A DNA stretch of 64,000 bases, taken from Lysinibacillus sphaericus (GTDB lineage: Bacteria; Bacillota; Bacilli; Bacillales_A; Planococcaceae). Shown here piece by piece: positions 18,220-28,951 of the stretch; position 1 is the first letter of the stretch, and each line of letters begins with the position of its first letter. The translations under genes were made by a program, and so were the position numbers. Below the pieces are notes generated by a model. It did no database searches and was not told the DNA's origin. It saw only the letters and a program-made list of their open reading frames with translations. The stretch is taken from contig NZ_CP015224.1 of the NCBI RefSeq assembly GCF_001629735.1, forward strand, positions 4,588,001 to 4,652,000, read 5' to 3'.

Positions 18220-19077
18220 TTAGCCTTGATAGCTCTTATTCGTGAAGAAGATTGCGATAGTGCCCGGCCCCACATGTGAACCGATCGCTGAGCCAATCAT
18301 TGTAATTTGAACCGACTGTGGAGAAAAACGCTCCTGAATGGATGCCTTTGCTTCATTGGCAAAGGCCACATCATCACTATGACTAATACCAACAATTTTA
18401 TTCGTAAAGCTACCTCCACGCTCCTGCATTAAATCCAGCATACGATTAAGTGCTTTTTTACGACCACGTGATTTTTCTATCGGTACAAGCTTGCCATCTT
18501 CTACATTTAAAATAGGTTTAATACTTAGAAGACCACCTAAAAAGGCACTAGCCTTTGAGACACGCCCACCCTTAGCGAGGTAGTCCAAATCTTCAACTGT
18601 AAATAAATGCTCCATCTGAGGAGCGAAAGCGCTAATTCTAGTCGCTACATCTTCAAAGGAGGTTCCTAAATTTCTAAGTCGAACAGCTTCTTCTACAACA
18701 AGTCCATGTCCTAGTGATGCACATTTAGAGTCAATAATGACTAACTTCAATGAAGGATATTGTTCTAATACTTGATTCCGAATCATTTGAGCAGTACTAT
18801 ATGTGCCGGATAATTCTGAAGAAAAGGCAATATAGATACCTTCCTCCTCTTTTTTGGCTAAATCTTCAAAGTGCTTCAAGAAAAGCTCTGGCGATACTTG
18901 AGATGTTTTTGGTTGGGCACCTTGACGGATTCCATCATAAACCTCTTTGGAATCAATGGAAATGACATCTTCATATTCTTTGTTGTTCAATTGCACTCGT
19001 AAAGGGAGTAGCACGACATCATTTTCTTCATAGTAAGACTTTGGTAAATCACATCCACTATCCGTAAAAATCTTCAT
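18220..19077 (-). CDS. DegV family protein (fatty-acid-binding type)
   Basis: A 285-residue DegV/FakB-like protein: MKIFTDSGCDLP at the N-terminus, SQVSPE near 80, SKCASLGHG in the middle, and a C-terminal IGSAIGSHVGPGTIA motif. These proteins bind a fatty acid and, as FakB, present it to the kinase FakA. The gene lies beside yitU, yitV and yitW homologues, which fits B. subtilis YitS. FakB activity is inferred from the family only. Confidence 0.85.
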   Translation of the reverse strand: MKIFTDSGCDLPKSYYEENDVVLLPLRVQLNNKEYEDVISIDSKEVYDGIRQGAQPKTSQVSPELFLKHFEDLAKKEEEGIYIAFSSELSGTYSTAQMIRNQVLEQYPSLKLVIIDSKCASLGHGLVVEEAVRLRNLGTSFEDVATRISAFAPQMEHLFTVEDLDYLAKGGRVSKASAFLGGLLSIKPILNVEDGKLVPIEKSRGRKKALNRMLDLMQERGGSFTNKIVGISHSDDVAFANEAKASIQERFSPQSVQITMIGSAIGSHVGPGTIAIFFTNKSYQG

Positions 19078-19116
19078 TCTCTTGTCCCCCTAATTTCAAC
19101 TTACTTTTTAAAGCCT

Positions 19117-19183
19117 GTTTAGCTTTATTCAGTCGGTACTCACTTAAGTCAACCGGAAGGGGTACCACTGAATAAAGTTAAAC
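19117..19183. repeat. long inverted repeat between degV and yitU
   Basis: Left arm 19117-19139 and right arm 19161-19183 are near-perfect reverse complements (core CTTTATTCAGT / ACTGAATAAAG). No long T run follows, so it is not a classic terminator. A similar but diverged palindrome lies at 45511-45558. Confidence 0.6.
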
Positions 19184-19221
19184 TGGTAAAAATGGTATAG
19201 TAACTTGAAGTTACTACTTAA

Positions 19222-20031
19222 CTATGATAATTTCAAGCGTTCGATGAGTATTTTTGCAATCCCATCCTCATTATTTGTCGTAGTTATTTCATTGGCAATA
19301 TTTTTAAGGCTTGATATACCATTCCCCATCGCTACGCCAATTCCAGCATATTCAATCATCTCTAAATCATTGTCTTCATCACCAAATGCAATAATGCGTT
19401 CACGCGGAATACCTAAATCCTTTGCTACGTGTGCAATGCCTACTGCTTTATTTAAGCCACGGCGAACAATTTCTATAATATGAAGCGGTGCTCCCCAACG
19501 ACGGTGTTCAATAACTTCAGCGTGTACAGCCTGTAAATGGTCACGAATAATGACAGAATTGGCTTCATTTGCCTGTATCAGTAAACTTGTAGGATTATCT
19601 AAGAGATGTGTGTATAAATCCCCAAGTGTAATTTTGGGATTACCCATATTAAAAATATTTAAGATGCGATCATCCTCTGTGTGTACATAAATATCATCTT
19701 TTACCTCAGCAATAATATTTTCATACTCATAACTATTAATGGAATGAACGACATCATGGACAACACTTAAATCAATGGGAGTGTGCATATGCTGCCAAGA
19801 GGCATTTTTAGGGTGATGCACATAAGCTCCATTAAAATTGACTATTGGTGTTGTAAGCCCAAGCTCATGATAATAAATATCACTAGCACGATATGGACGG
19901 CCAGTTGCAATCATCACTTGATGCCCCTGTTCCTTAGCCTGCAATAATGATTTTTTTGTTTTTGAGGAAATTTGTTGTTGGTCTGTTAATAAAGTACCAT
20001 CTAAATCTAACACGATTAAATGCGGTTTCAT
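19222..20031 (-). CDS. yitU: Cof-type HAD family phosphatase, YitU-like
   Basis: A 269-residue HAD hydrolase. The nucleophile motif DLDGTLLTD lies at residues 8-16, ATGRPY is motif II, and GDEDNDLEMI near the end is motif IV, the Cof/class IIB layout. The start at 20031 gives MKPHLIVLDLDGT and has GAAAGGGG upstream; the longer frame adds sequence without homology. Some Bacillus relatives dephosphorylate the flavin precursor ARPP; the substrate here is not known. Divergent from yitV. Confidence 0.85.
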   Translation of the reverse strand: MKPHLIVLDLDGTLLTDQQQISSKTKKSLLQAKEQGHQVMIATGRPYRASDIYYHELGLTTPIVNFNGAYVHHPKNASWQHMHTPIDLSVVHDVVHSINSYEYENIIAEVKDDIYVHTEDDRILNIFNMGNPKITLGDLYTHLLDNPTSLLIQANEANSVIIRDHLQAVHAEVIEHRRWGAPLHIIEIVRRGLNKAVGIAHVAKDLGIPRERIIAFGDEDNDLEMIEYAGIGVAMGNGISSLKNIANEITTTNNEDGIAKILIERLKLS

Positions 20032-20152
20032 AGCTCGTTGCCCCTTTCCTATAGTTTGAATAGTATCTCTTTGTCTTTCATTCGTCAAAATTTTGTCACA
20101 GTGAAAAAAGTTTGCTAACATAAAGATGAGACAAGAGTTGGGAGTGACAAGA

Positions 20153-20917
20153 ATGTTTGTAGAAAAAGAAATGTGGGGAAATATTCCTTTATTACATATA
20201 CATTCAGACAATATGAATGAAGAAACACCGGTAGTGATCTTTTTACACGGCTTTATGAGTGCAAAAGAACATAACTTACACTATGCATATCAATTGGTGC
20301 ATAAAGGGGTGCGTGTCCTATTACCAGATGCAAAATTTCATGGTGATCGTAACGAAGGCCTAACAGAGATGCAAATGAACTTGAAATTTTGGGACATTGT
20401 TATAAATTCTATTCATGAAGTGGAACAATTATATAATGAATTAAAGAATAAAAATTTATTAGCTAATCATAAAGTTGGCCTAGCAGGTACGTCCATGGGT
20501 GGTATTGTGACATCAGGCTGCCTTAAGCTTTATGATTGGATTCAAACGGCTGCAATATGTATGGGTGCGCCTGGTTTTATAAAGTTGGGTGAATACCAAT
20601 TACAGCAATTCATAAAAAGTGGTGTCAATTGGCCCATGACAGAGAATGATGTTCAAAAAATTAATGAGGTCCTAGCTAACTATGATGTTAGTCTAACTCC
20701 TGAAAAATTTGCGGGACGCCCGATATTCTTTTGGCACGGTGAATTAGATAAAACCGTCCCTTTCCATGAAACATATAAATTTTATGAAACATTACGGGAA
20801 TACTATCAAGCAAACCCTGAAAATTTAACATTCATGGTGAATAAAAAGGCTGGACATGTTGTACCACGTGATGGAATGTTGGCAGCAACAGAGTGGCTTG
20901 CAGAGCATTTGGCATAA
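20153..20917 (+). CDS. yitV: alpha/beta hydrolase, YitV-like esterase
   Basis: A 254-residue alpha/beta-hydrolase. Seen: oxyanion region VIFLHGFMSAKEH, nucleophile elbow GTSMGG, an acid region FFWHGELDKTVPF, and catalytic His in AGHVVPRDG. Start ATG at 20153 follows TTGGGAGTG; the frame starting at 20126 lacks that spacing. Order yitU-yitV-yitW is as in B. subtilis. The natural substrate is unknown. Confidence 0.85.
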   Translation: MFVEKEMWGNIPLLHIHSDNMNEETPVVIFLHGFMSAKEHNLHYAYQLVHKGVRVLLPDAKFHGDRNEGLTEMQMNLKFWDIVINSIHEVEQLYNELKNKNLLANHKVGLAGTSMGGIVTSGCLKLYDWIQTAAICMGAPGFIKLGEYQLQQFIKSGVNWPMTENDVQKINEVLANYDVSLTPEKFAGRPIFFWHGELDKTVPFHETYKFYETLREYYQANPENLTFMVNKKAGHVVPRDGMLAATEWLAEHLA

Positions 20918-20970
20918 TATGATGCATCTGCTATGATAAGGTTAACACTATGATGGAAGGAGAAATGGGA

Positions 20971-21279
20971 ATGGATCAGGATATGAAAGATAGCATGTTA
21001 GGTGCATTAGAAAATGTAATTGACCCTGAGCTTGGAATTGATATCGTCAACTTAGGTTTAGTATATGATGTAGATTTAGATGATGAAGGTGTAGCAACGG
21101 TTACAATGACGTTAACATCGATGGGCTGTCCACTTGGCCCAGTGATTGTGGATCAAGTGAATACAGCATTAAACGAGCTTCCAGAAGTGAAAAGTACAAA
21201 TGTAAATATTGTATGGAATCCACCTTGGTCAAAAGACAAAATGTCACGCTATGCCAAAATGGCATTGGGTGTACGCTAA
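20971..21279 (+). CDS. yitW: MIP18/DUF59 metal-sulfur cluster assembly protein, YitW/SufT-like
   Basis: A 102-residue single-domain DUF59 protein, the same length as B. subtilis YitW and very similar across its length (VIDPELGIDIVNLGLVY, TSMGCPLGP, WNPPWSKDKMSRYAK). The conserved cysteine in MGCP is present. These proteins help deliver iron-sulfur clusters. ATG at 20971 is chosen because GGAAGGAGA sits 7 bases upstream; an in-frame ATG at 20950 has no such site. Confidence 0.9.
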   Translation: MDQDMKDSMLGALENVIDPELGIDIVNLGLVYDVDLDDEGVATVTMTLTSMGCPLGPVIVDQVNTALNELPEVKSTNVNIVWNPPWSKDKMSRYAKMALGVR

Positions 21280-21292
21280 TAGTGTCTATTAA

Positions 21293-21325
21293 AAATCCCT
21301 GCTTATTTTTAATAAGCAGGGATTT
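21293..21325. terminator. convergent terminator between yitW and fnr
   Basis: Perfect 15-base-pair stem (21293-21307 / 21311-21325) with a three-base loop. The better T run is on the minus strand, so it mainly ends fnr but serves both. Confidence 0.8.
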
Positions 21326-21338
21326 AGCATGTAACGAA

Positions 21339-22034
21339 TTAATCGATACGGCATACTTGTAATGGACAATTTTCGCAGGCAATCTCATTTTTTAAAAATT
21401 GTAAATCATGAATAGTAATAAAGCCTTTGTCAAAAGTCAAAATGTCATGTTTTTTTAAATCATTCAACATGCGATTAATCATTTCACGACTAGTCGCACA
21501 CAAATTTGCAATTTCCGTATTTGTTAGTTGAAACTCAATAAAAATGGAACCATCCTCTAAAAGCTTACCATACGTATTAGATAGACGAATGAGCGTTGAA
21601 AACAAGGCACCCTTTTTTCCGTTTAACACTAAATCACGCAAACGACTCTGATGCTTTAAATTTTCTGTTTGTAGCCACTTCATATATTCCACCATAATCG
21701 TAGGCTGTTCTTCCAGTAAATGTTCTAATGACTGCCGACTTAAAACATATAGCGTAGCAGATTCTAAAACTTTTGCAGTCATGGAATTATAGACAAGGTT
21801 ACAAAATAATGAACCCTCTCCAATGATACTATCAGGACCACATATTCGAATCGTCAATTCCTTCCCAGTTTCGGTTTCTTGACTAATTGATACAACACCC
21901 GACTTAATATAGTAAATTTCCTTTGACCGTTCACCTTCTAGAAAAATTTTATTCCCTTTATTTACTTTGATAAAAACACCATGCTTTTGAAAAAGGTCCA
22001 TAATTTTTTCTAACATATTATCCTTTGAAACCAT
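21339..22034 (-). CDS. fnr: Crp/Fnr family anaerobic regulator, B. subtilis-type Fnr
   Basis: A 231-residue Crp/Fnr protein: cyclic-nucleotide-type beta barrel (about 15-115) and C-terminal HTH (CATSREMINRMLNDLKKHDI). The C-terminus carries Cys220, Cys223 and Cys228. With a seven-residue offset these match B. subtilis Fnr ligands C227, C230 and C235, and Asp134 matches its fourth ligand D141. So this is the C-terminal 4Fe-4S type, not the Gram-negative type. A TTGGAGA site precedes the ATG. A strong palindrome lies upstream at 22056-22084. Expected targets are anaerobic respiration and fermentation genes. Confidence 0.92.
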   Translation of the reverse strand: MVSKDNMLEKIMDLFQKHGVFIKVNKGNKIFLEGERSKEIYYIKSGVVSISQETETGKELTIRICGPDSIIGEGSLFCNLVYNSMTAKVLESATLYVLSRQSLEHLLEEQPTIMVEYMKWLQTENLKHQSRLRDLVLNGKKGALFSTLIRLSNTYGKLLEDGSIFIEFQLTNTEIANLCATSREMINRMLNDLKKHDILTFDKGFITIHDLQFLKNEIACENCPLQVCRID

Positions 22035-22055
22035 ATCTCCAACACATCGCTTTCT

Positions 22056-22084
22056 TTTTGTAATAAATGGCGATTATTACAAAA
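22056..22084. promoter_or_regulatory. perfect 29-bp palindrome upstream of fnr
   Basis: TTTTGTAATAA (22056-22066), seven bases, TTATTACAAAA (22074-22084); the arms are exact reverse complements. It is 22-50 bases before the fnr start, so it could be an operator or a 5'-UTR hairpin. It does not match the TGTGA-N6-TCACA Fnr box. Confidence 0.6.
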
Positions 22085-22177
22085 GGACAGTGGATTTTTC
22101 GATACTTAAACATAGAAACATACCATTATTATAACGTAAATGTTTATTTATAAGTGTAAAAATTTAGTGCTATTTCT

Positions 22178-22207
22178 TTGCATAAGAATTGTCGAGTGAT
22201 GTAAAAT
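22178..22207 (+). promoter_or_regulatory. sigma-A promoter of clpB
   Basis: TTGCAT (22178-22183), 18-base spacer, TAAAAT (22202-22207). The CtsR box begins seven bases downstream, covering the expected transcription start. Confidence 0.6.
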
Positions 22208-22213
22208 AAAGTT

Positions 22214-22230
22214 AGTCAAATAAGGTCAAA
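22214..22230 (+). promoter_or_regulatory. CtsR operator of clpB
   Basis: AGTCAAA-TAA-GGTCAAA is an exact match to the CtsR heptad direct repeat RGTCAAA-NAN-RGTCAAA. It overlaps the predicted start of transcription, as expected for repression. It implies heat and protein-stress induction of the following gene. Confidence 0.85.
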
Positions 22231-22295
22231 CTTTTAAAAAGAACAAGAATGGGTATAAAGATTATGCGAAATAGTAAAGTAAAGGAGTGCTAATT

Positions 22296-24422
22296 ATGCA
22301 ATTTCAACAAACTGATAATCAAAAGCCATTAGAGCAATTTGGACGTAACTTAATAGAAGAAGTTAAAAATGGCAAAATGGACCCCGTTATTGGGCGCGAT
22401 GAGGAAATTCGAAATGTCATTCGTATATTAACGCGTAAAACAAAAAATAATCCTGTATTAATTGGTGAGCCAGGAGTTGGTAAAACAGCGATTGCAGAAG
22501 GTTTGGCTCAACGTATTGTGAAGGGTGATGTACCAGAGGGCTTGAAAGAGTGCGTGCTATACGAGCTGGATATGAGTGCTTTAATAGCAGGAGCAAGCTA
22601 CCGTGGCCAATTCGAAGAGCGTTTAAAAGGCGTATTAAAAGAAGTTAAAGATTCAGAAGGGCAAATCATTTTATTTATTGATGAAATTCATACAATTGTA
22701 GGCGCAGGCAAAACGGATGGTGCTATGGATGCAGGAAATATGTTAAAGCCCATGCTTGCTCGAGGCGAATTACACTGTATCGGTGCGACTACATTAGATG
22801 AATATCGTCTGTATATTGAAAAAGACCCTGCCTTAGAACGCCGGTTCCAACAAGTTCTTGTACGTGAGCCTTCTATTGAGGATACTGTGTCTATTTTACG
22901 AGGCTTAAAAGAACGCTTTGAATTACATCATGCAGTACGTATTCATGACCGCGCGATTGTGGCTGCAGCAGAGCTCTCCAATCGTTATATTACAGAGCGA
23001 TTTTTACCAGATAAAGCGATTGATTTAATTGATGAGGCATGTGCAATGATTCGTACTGAAATTGATTCAATGCCACAGGAACTAGATGCAGTGACTCGTC
23101 GTATTATGCAACTAGAGATTGAAGAACAAGCGTTACGGAAGGAAAAGGACGAAGCAAGTAAAAAACGTCTTGAGCAATTACGAGAAGAATTGACAAAGTT
23201 GAAAGAGTCTTCTGAGGGGATGAGGCAGCAATGGGAAGCAGAAAAGGAAAAACTACATGAAATTCAGAAAAAACGGGAGACATTAGATAAATACCGTCGT
23301 GATTTAGAGGAGGCAGAAAGTAAATATGATTTAAATAAAGCTGCTGAATTACGTCATGGTAAAATACCAACACTTGAAAAAGACATTCAGGAACTCGAAA
23401 AAGAATTAGAAAGCGGTGCAGAGTCTCGTATTTTACGTGAAGAAGTGACAGCTGACGAAATCGCCGCAATTGTTTCTCGCTGGACGGGTATTCCTGTGAC
23501 AAAACTAGTGGAGGGCGAGCGAGAAAAACTATTGCGTTTAAAGGAAACCTTACATGAACGTGTAGTTGGTCAAGATACAGCTGTTCAATTAGTAACAGAG
23601 GCTGTATGGCGTGCTCGTGCAGGCATTAAAGATCCGCATCGTCCAATTGGTAGCTTTTTATTCTTAGGCCCAACAGGTGTTGGTAAAACAGAGCTTGCTA
23701 AGGCCCTAGCTGCTCAATTATTTGATTCAGAAGATCATTTCATTCGAATTGATATGAGCGAATATATGGAGAAGCATAGCGTGTCTCGATTAGTTGGAGC
23801 TCCTCCGGGTTATATTGGTTATGAAGAAGGAGGTCAACTCACAGAGGCTGTGCGTCGTAACCCTTATTCTGTTGTTTTACTAGATGAAATTGAAAAAGCA
23901 CATCCCGATGTGGCTAATATTTTATTGCAAATTTTAGATGACGGCCGAATTACAGATAGTCAAGGACGTATGGTCAATTTTACAAATACAGTAGTGATTC
24001 TAACATCGAATATCGGCTCTAGTTATTTAATGGAGGCAAAAGATGACGATCCAACTGTTGAAGACTTGGTTATGGCTGCTCTCAGACAGCATTTTAAACC
24101 AGAGTTATTAAACCGTATGGATGACATTATCTTGTTCCATGCGTTATCAAATAAACATTTTACAGCTATTGCTTGGAAGTATGTGGAGCAGTTAAGGAAA
24201 CGAGTGGCAGAACAAGAAATTACATTAGCTATTGACCAAGAAGTTATCGATTGGGTTGTCCAACAAGGAGCAGATGCCCAATTTGGTGCAAGACCACTAA
24301 AGCGCTTCGTACAAAGACATATCGAAACAGCTGTGGCTAAGGAACTACTACGGGGTGAGGTATTGCCTGGAGAAACATTGCATGTAAAAATGCATGATGG
24401 CCATTGTATAGTGGAAAAATAA
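22296..24422 (+). CDS. clpB: ClpB-type AAA+ disaggregase lacking the N-domain
   Basis: A 708-residue Hsp100 ATPase. It begins almost at the first AAA+ module ([11 protein letters not shown], Walker A GEPGVGKT near 67-74). It has a ClpB middle coiled coil (about 250-370, [16 protein letters not shown] and [12 protein letters not shown] motifs) and a second AAA+ module (GPTGVGKT) with the ClpB C-terminus. Full ClpB is ~860 residues, so the ~150-residue N-domain is absent. There is no ClpE zinc finger and no visible ClpP-binding IGF-type loop after TSNIGSS, so it should refold aggregates with DnaK rather than feed ClpP. ATG at 22296 is preferred to GTG at 22287, which overlaps the AAAGGAG site. 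Confidence 0.88.
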   Translation: MQFQQTDNQKPLEQFGRNLIEEVKNGKMDPVIGRDEEIRNVIRILTRKTKNNPVLIGEPGVGKTAIAEGLAQRIVKGDVPEGLKECVLYELDMSALIAGASYRGQFEERLKGVLKEVKDSEGQIILFIDEIHTIVGAGKTDGAMDAGNMLKPMLARGELHCIGATTLDEYRLYIEKDPALERRFQQVLVREPSIEDTVSILRGLKERFELHHAVRIHDRAIVAAAELSNRYITERFLPDKAIDLIDEACAMIRTEIDSMPQELDAVTRRIMQLEIEEQALRKEKDEASKKRLEQLREELTKLKESSEGMRQQWEAEKEKLHEIQKKRETLDKYRRDLEEAESKYDLNKAAELRHGKIPTLEKDIQELEKELESGAESRILREEVTADEIAAIVSRWTGIPVTKLVEGEREKLLRLKETLHERVVGQDTAVQLVTEAVWRARAGIKDPHRPIGSFLFLGPTGVGKTELAKALAAQLFDSEDHFIRIDMSEYMEKHSVSRLVGAPPGYIGYEEGGQLTEAVRRNPYSVVLLDEIEKAHPDVANILLQILDDGRITDSQGRMVNFTNTVVILTSNIGSSYLMEAKDDDPTVEDLVMAALRQHFKPELLNRMDDIILFHALSNKHFTAIAWKYVEQLRKRVAEQEITLAIDQEVIDWVVQQGADAQFGARPLKRFVQRHIETAVAKELLRGEVLPGETLHVKMHDGHCIVEK

Positions 24423-24429
24423 CAGAAAA

Positions 24430-24464
24430 AACCTGTTTCGCATAATGCGGAACAGGTTTTTTCT
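24430..24464 (+). terminator. terminator after clpB
   Basis: Thirteen-base-pair stem 24430-24442 / 24446-24458 followed by T. The complement has an A-rich flank, so it can also stop yjzD-direction transcripts. Confidence 0.8.
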
Positions 24465-24471
24465 AGCTGAA

Positions 24472-24675
24472 TTAATGATGGTCTGCAGCTTCTGGTGTAG
24501 GATCGTTTGGAATAATTGCTCCAATAATAAAAATTAAGATGGAGAATACAACTGAAACGATTGCCCCTGTCTTAAAATCAAATGGTGCACCAAGTACAGA
24601 GCTGACTACATAGTTTAACATAGAAACTAGTAGGAATGACCATACGAACGTTACGATATATTGCATTAATTTCAC
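24472..24675 (-). CDS. yjzD: YjzD family (DUF2929) small membrane protein
   Basis: A 67-residue protein with two membrane segments. It resembles B. subtilis YjzD (FVWSFLLVSMLNYVVSS...FDFKTG), which also lies just upstream of the fabH region. Function is unknown. A TGAGGTG ribosome binding site is present on the minus strand. Confidence 0.8.
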   Translation of the reverse strand: MKLMQYIVTFVWSFLLVSMLNYVVSSVLGAPFDFKTGAIVSVVFSILIFIIGAIIPNDPTPEAADHH

Positions 24676-24985
24676 CTCAACCGAACTTTTTTCATCATAA
24701 GTTTTTACTCATATTCATTATCATATCATAACATAAATCGAAAAAAAATGAATCTTTTATGTGAAACATGGCGAATTTGTCACAACAAATACAAGGTTTT
24801 GCATTTAATAATTATCTTGGTTTTGTGAGGGTATTTATTTTGTTAAAGGTTGTTTACAAAAAAAATAGAACCGCTATAGACTTCATACCAAATGAGAGAA
24901 GTAATAAGAATACCTTCAAAAGCTGAAAGCTCCCTTTCGATAATAAAGAAATGCCGTGCTCTCAACACATTAATTTTAAATGAAC
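24676..24985. other. intergenic region between yjzD and fabH
   Basis: About 310 AT-rich bases. B. subtilis has med-comZ here; I found no comparable open frame. A possible TTTACA-N16-TATAGA promoter lies near 24854-24881. No riboswitch or tRNA was recognised. Confidence 0.5.
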
Positions 24986-25015
24986 TTGCGTCTGTCCTTT
25001 ACTATGCGTTATAAT
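24986..25015 (+). promoter_or_regulatory. sigma-A promoter of fabH-fabF
   Basis: TTGCGT (24986-24991), 18-base spacer, consensus TATAAT (25010-25015), about 50 bases before the fabH start. Confidence 0.7.
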
Positions 25016-25024
25016 TATGACCAG

Positions 25025-25044
25025 TTACTAATAATTGATAGTAA
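25025..25044. promoter_or_regulatory. candidate FapR-like operator of fabH-fabF
   Basis: Inverted repeat TTACTA-N8-TAGTAA, just downstream of the promoter where FapR operators lie in Bacillus fab genes. It deviates from the known TTAGTA...TACTAA core and spacing, so the assignment is tentative. Confidence 0.4.
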
Positions 25045-25064
25045 GAAAGCTGAGGGGTTGCTAT

Positions 25065-26003
25065 ATGAACGCTGGTATTTTAGGAATAGGCAAATACGTT
25101 CCTGAGAAAGTCGTGACAAATTTTGATTTAGAAAAAATAATGGATACTTCGGATGAGTGGATTCGTACGCGAACAGGCATTGAAGAACGTCATTTTGCGG
25201 CAGATGATCAGGAAACTTCAGATTTAGCAGTAGCCGCTGCTAAAGAAGCTATTAAAAAAGCGGGTATTACGCCTGAAGAAATTGGATTAATACTTGTAGC
25301 AACTGTCACACAAGATCAAACTTTTCCAAGTGTAGCATGTATGGTTCAGGAACAACTCGGAGCAGTAAATGCTGCGGCGATGGATCAAGCAGCAGCATGT
25401 GCAGGATTTATATATAGTTTAGTGACAGCTAAACATTTTGTAGAGGCAAACACTTATAAATATGTCTTAGTAGTAGGTGTTGAAAAGCTGTCAAAGGTTA
25501 TTGATTGGAACGATCGAAATACAGCTGTATTATTCGGTGATGGCGCGAGCGCAGCCGTTGTAGGTCCAGTTTCTAATGGCAGAGGTATTTTATCATTCGA
25601 GCTTGGTGCAGATGGCACGGGCGGTAAAAATCTTTATTTAACAAAACAAGACACAATTGCCATGAATGGTCGTGAAGTGTTTAAATTTGCTGTGCGTCAA
25701 ATGGGTGAATCAGCTGTCAATGTAATAGATAAAGCAGGATTAACAAAAGAAGACGTAGATTTTTTAGTGCCACACCAAGCAAATATACGGATTATGGAAT
25801 CAGCTCGTGAGCGATTAGAGCTACCACCAGAAAAAATGTCAAAAACGATTCATAAATACGGAAATACTTCTGCAGCTTCGATTGGTATTTCCTTGGTAGA
25901 TGAGCTTGAAGCAGGTAAAATTAAAGAGGATGATTTATTAGTCCTTGTTGGTTTTGGAGGCGGCTTAACATGGGGTGCCGTTGCCATGAGATGGGGAAAA
26001 TAA
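25065..26003 (+). CDS. fabH: beta-ketoacyl-ACP synthase III (FabH)
   Basis: A 312-residue condensing enzyme that joins a short or branched acyl-CoA to malonyl-ACP to start fatty acid synthesis. Catalytic Cys112 (AAACAGF), His in VPHQANIRI and Asn in GNTSAASI are all present. Start ATG at 25065 follows TGAGGGG; the frame from 25035 adds ten residues lacking homology. It is 30 bases upstream of fabF and cotranscribed, the B. subtilis fabHA-fabF arrangement. As in other Bacillales it probably prefers branched-chain primers. Confidence 0.95.
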   Translation: MNAGILGIGKYVPEKVVTNFDLEKIMDTSDEWIRTRTGIEERHFAADDQETSDLAVAAAKEAIKKAGITPEEIGLILVATVTQDQTFPSVACMVQEQLGAVNAAAMDQAAACAGFIYSLVTAKHFVEANTYKYVLVVGVEKLSKVIDWNDRNTAVLFGDGASAAVVGPVSNGRGILSFELGADGTGGKNLYLTKQDTIAMNGREVFKFAVRQMGESAVNVIDKAGLTKEDVDFLVPHQANIRIMESARERLELPPEKMSKTIHKYGNTSAASIGISLVDELEAGKIKEDDLLVLVGFGGGLTWGAVAMRWGK

Positions 26004-26033
26004 GTAGGAAAAATGCTTGAGGGGAGTAAGACA

Positions 26034-27275
26034 ATGAGTAAAAGACGAGTAGTAATTACAGGAATTGGCGCAGTTACACCACTAGGAAATAGCATCGAAG
26101 AAACATGGGCGAACATTAAAGCTGGTAAATCTGGCATTGGTGAGCTAACACGTTTAAATAAAGATCTTTTTGCAGCGAAAATTGCAGCAGAAGTGAAAGA
26201 ATTTGATATTGAAAAATATATTGATCGTAAAGAAGCTCGAAAGATGGACCGCTTTACACATTATGCATTAGCTGCTTCAATCATGGCTATGGAAGATGCA
26301 CAGCTAACAATTGATGAGGAGCTAGCTCCACGTGCTGGTGTTTGGATTGGTTCAGGCATTGGTGGAATGGAAACTTATGAGCAACAGTTTTTAACATTCC
26401 AAGAGCGCGGGGCAAGACGAGTTAGCCCATTCTTCATTCCAATGATGATTCCAGATATGGCTTCAGGTCAAGTGTCGATTCATTTTGGCGCAAAAGGTAT
26501 TAACTCTTGTTCTGTAACAGCATGTGCTTCTGGAACAAATTCAATTGGAGATGCTTTTAAAGTCATTGAACGTGGAGATGCAGATGTCATGATTTCAGGT
26601 GGTGCGGAATCACCAATCGTAACGATGGCTGTGGCAGGTTTCTGTGCCAATACTGCACTATCTTTAAATCAAAATCCGCAAGAAGCATGCCGTCCATTTG
26701 ATAAAAACCGTGATGGATTTATTATTGGAGAAGGCGCTGGTATTGTCATTTTAGAAGAATACGAACATGCAAAAGCTCGTGGCGCTAAAATTTATGCCGA
26801 AATTCTAGGCTATGGTGCAACGGGAGATGCTCATCATATTACTGCTCCAGCTCCAGAGGGTGAAGGTGCGGCACGTGCAATGATGCAAGCATTGACAGAT
26901 GCTGGTGTAGAGCCATCACAAGTTGATTATATTAATGCACACGGCACGAGTACACCATATAATGACTTATTCGAAACGCAAGCGGTTAAAACTGCTTTCG
27001 GTGACCATGCTTATAACCTAGCTATGAGTTCTACAAAGTCTATGACAGGACACTTATTAGGGGCAGCAGGGGGCGTAGAAGCTATTTTTACTGCTCTTGC
27101 ACTTAAAGAAGGTATATTACCACCAACAATTAATTTAACAGATCCAGATCCAGATTGTGATTTAGATTATGTTCCAAATGAAGCGAGAGAAGCAAATATT
27201 CAATATGCAATGAGTAATTCTCTTGGTTTTGGTGGTCACAATGCAAGTCTTCTATTTAAAAAATATGAAGCATAA
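26034..27275 (+). CDS. fabF: beta-ketoacyl-ACP synthase II (FabF)
   Basis: A 413-residue elongating condensing enzyme with catalytic Cys164 ([10 protein letters not shown]), His in [11 protein letters not shown] and His in [10 protein letters not shown], the C-H-H triad of FabF. Start ATG at 26034 follows GAGGGGAG. The length equals that of B. subtilis FabF. It is the last gene of the fabH-fabF operon, ended by the hairpin at 27298-27332. Confidence 0.96.
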   Translation: MSKRRVVITGIGAVTPLGNSIEETWANIKAGKSGIGELTRLNKDLFAAKIAAEVKEFDIEKYIDRKEARKMDRFTHYALAASIMAMEDAQLTIDEELAPRAGVWIGSGIGGMETYEQQFLTFQERGARRVSPFFIPMMIPDMASGQVSIHFGAKGINSCSVTACASGTNSIGDAFKVIERGDADVMISGGAESPIVTMAVAGFCANTALSLNQNPQEACRPFDKNRDGFIIGEGAGIVILEEYEHAKARGAKIYAEILGYGATGDAHHITAPAPEGEGAARAMMQALTDAGVEPSQVDYINAHGTSTPYNDLFETQAVKTAFGDHAYNLAMSSTKSMTGHLLGAAGGVEAIFTALALKEGILPPTINLTDPDPDCDLDYVPNEAREANIQYAMSNSLGFGGHNASLLFKKYEA

Positions 27276-27297
27276 ATAGTACAACTAAACTCAAAAA

Positions 27298-27333
27298 ACG
27301 TCAGCCAAATTTAATTGGCTGACGTCTTTTTTT
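27298..27333 (+). terminator. terminator after fabF
   Basis: Stem ACGTCAGCCAA (27298-27308) / TTGGCTGACGT (27315-27325), then a T run. Confidence 0.85.
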
Positions 27334-27386
27334 ATAGTTTTGTGAATAAATGATAAGTAAGAAGAAATAGAAAGGATGCCGTTACT

Positions 27387-27608
27387 TTGTTCCGTCTCTT
27401 TTTATTTTTAGTAAGCTATGGTCTCATGATCCTCTCTGTAGGGAATCTCATATTGTATTTAAATTACCGTACGCTAGGCTATTCTTGGAAAGTTGTATTT
27501 AAATTTATTTTTCAAACAACAGAATTTTATATGGCGGTTGGAGCATGTATCATCATATGCGCTGTCGTTCTTGATATAGGCTTTGATCGAACGTCAGATA
27601 GACTATAA
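27387..27608 (+). CDS. small two-segment membrane protein, unknown function
   Basis: A 73-residue protein with two hydrophobic segments (about 3-25 and 48-66) separated by a basic loop, starting at TTG behind AAAGGA. I do not recognise the family. It sits in the fabF-trpS interval and is convergent with trpS, whose stop lies five bases away. The good ribosome binding site and membrane-like composition argue it is real. Confidence 0.6.
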   Translation: MFRLFLFLVSYGLMILSVGNLILYLNYRTLGYSWKVVFKFIFQTTEFYMAVGACIIICAVVLDIGFDRTSDRL

Positions 27609-27612
27609 ATGA

Positions 27613-28916
<1,304 letters not shown>

Positions 28917-28922
28917 CATTGA

Positions 28923-28951
28923 ATTATAGTATAAAGATTTCATTGTGTAAA
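28923..28951 (-). promoter_or_regulatory. sigma-A promoter of the trpS leader
   Basis: On the minus strand: TTTACA (28946-28951), 17-base spacer, TATAAT (28923-28928), placing the start at the beginning of the T-box. Confidence 0.7.

Noticed and set aside
23104..23502. Minus-strand 132-codon frame inside clpB
   Set aside because: It mirrors the coiled-coil coding region of clpB and lacks a translation signal.
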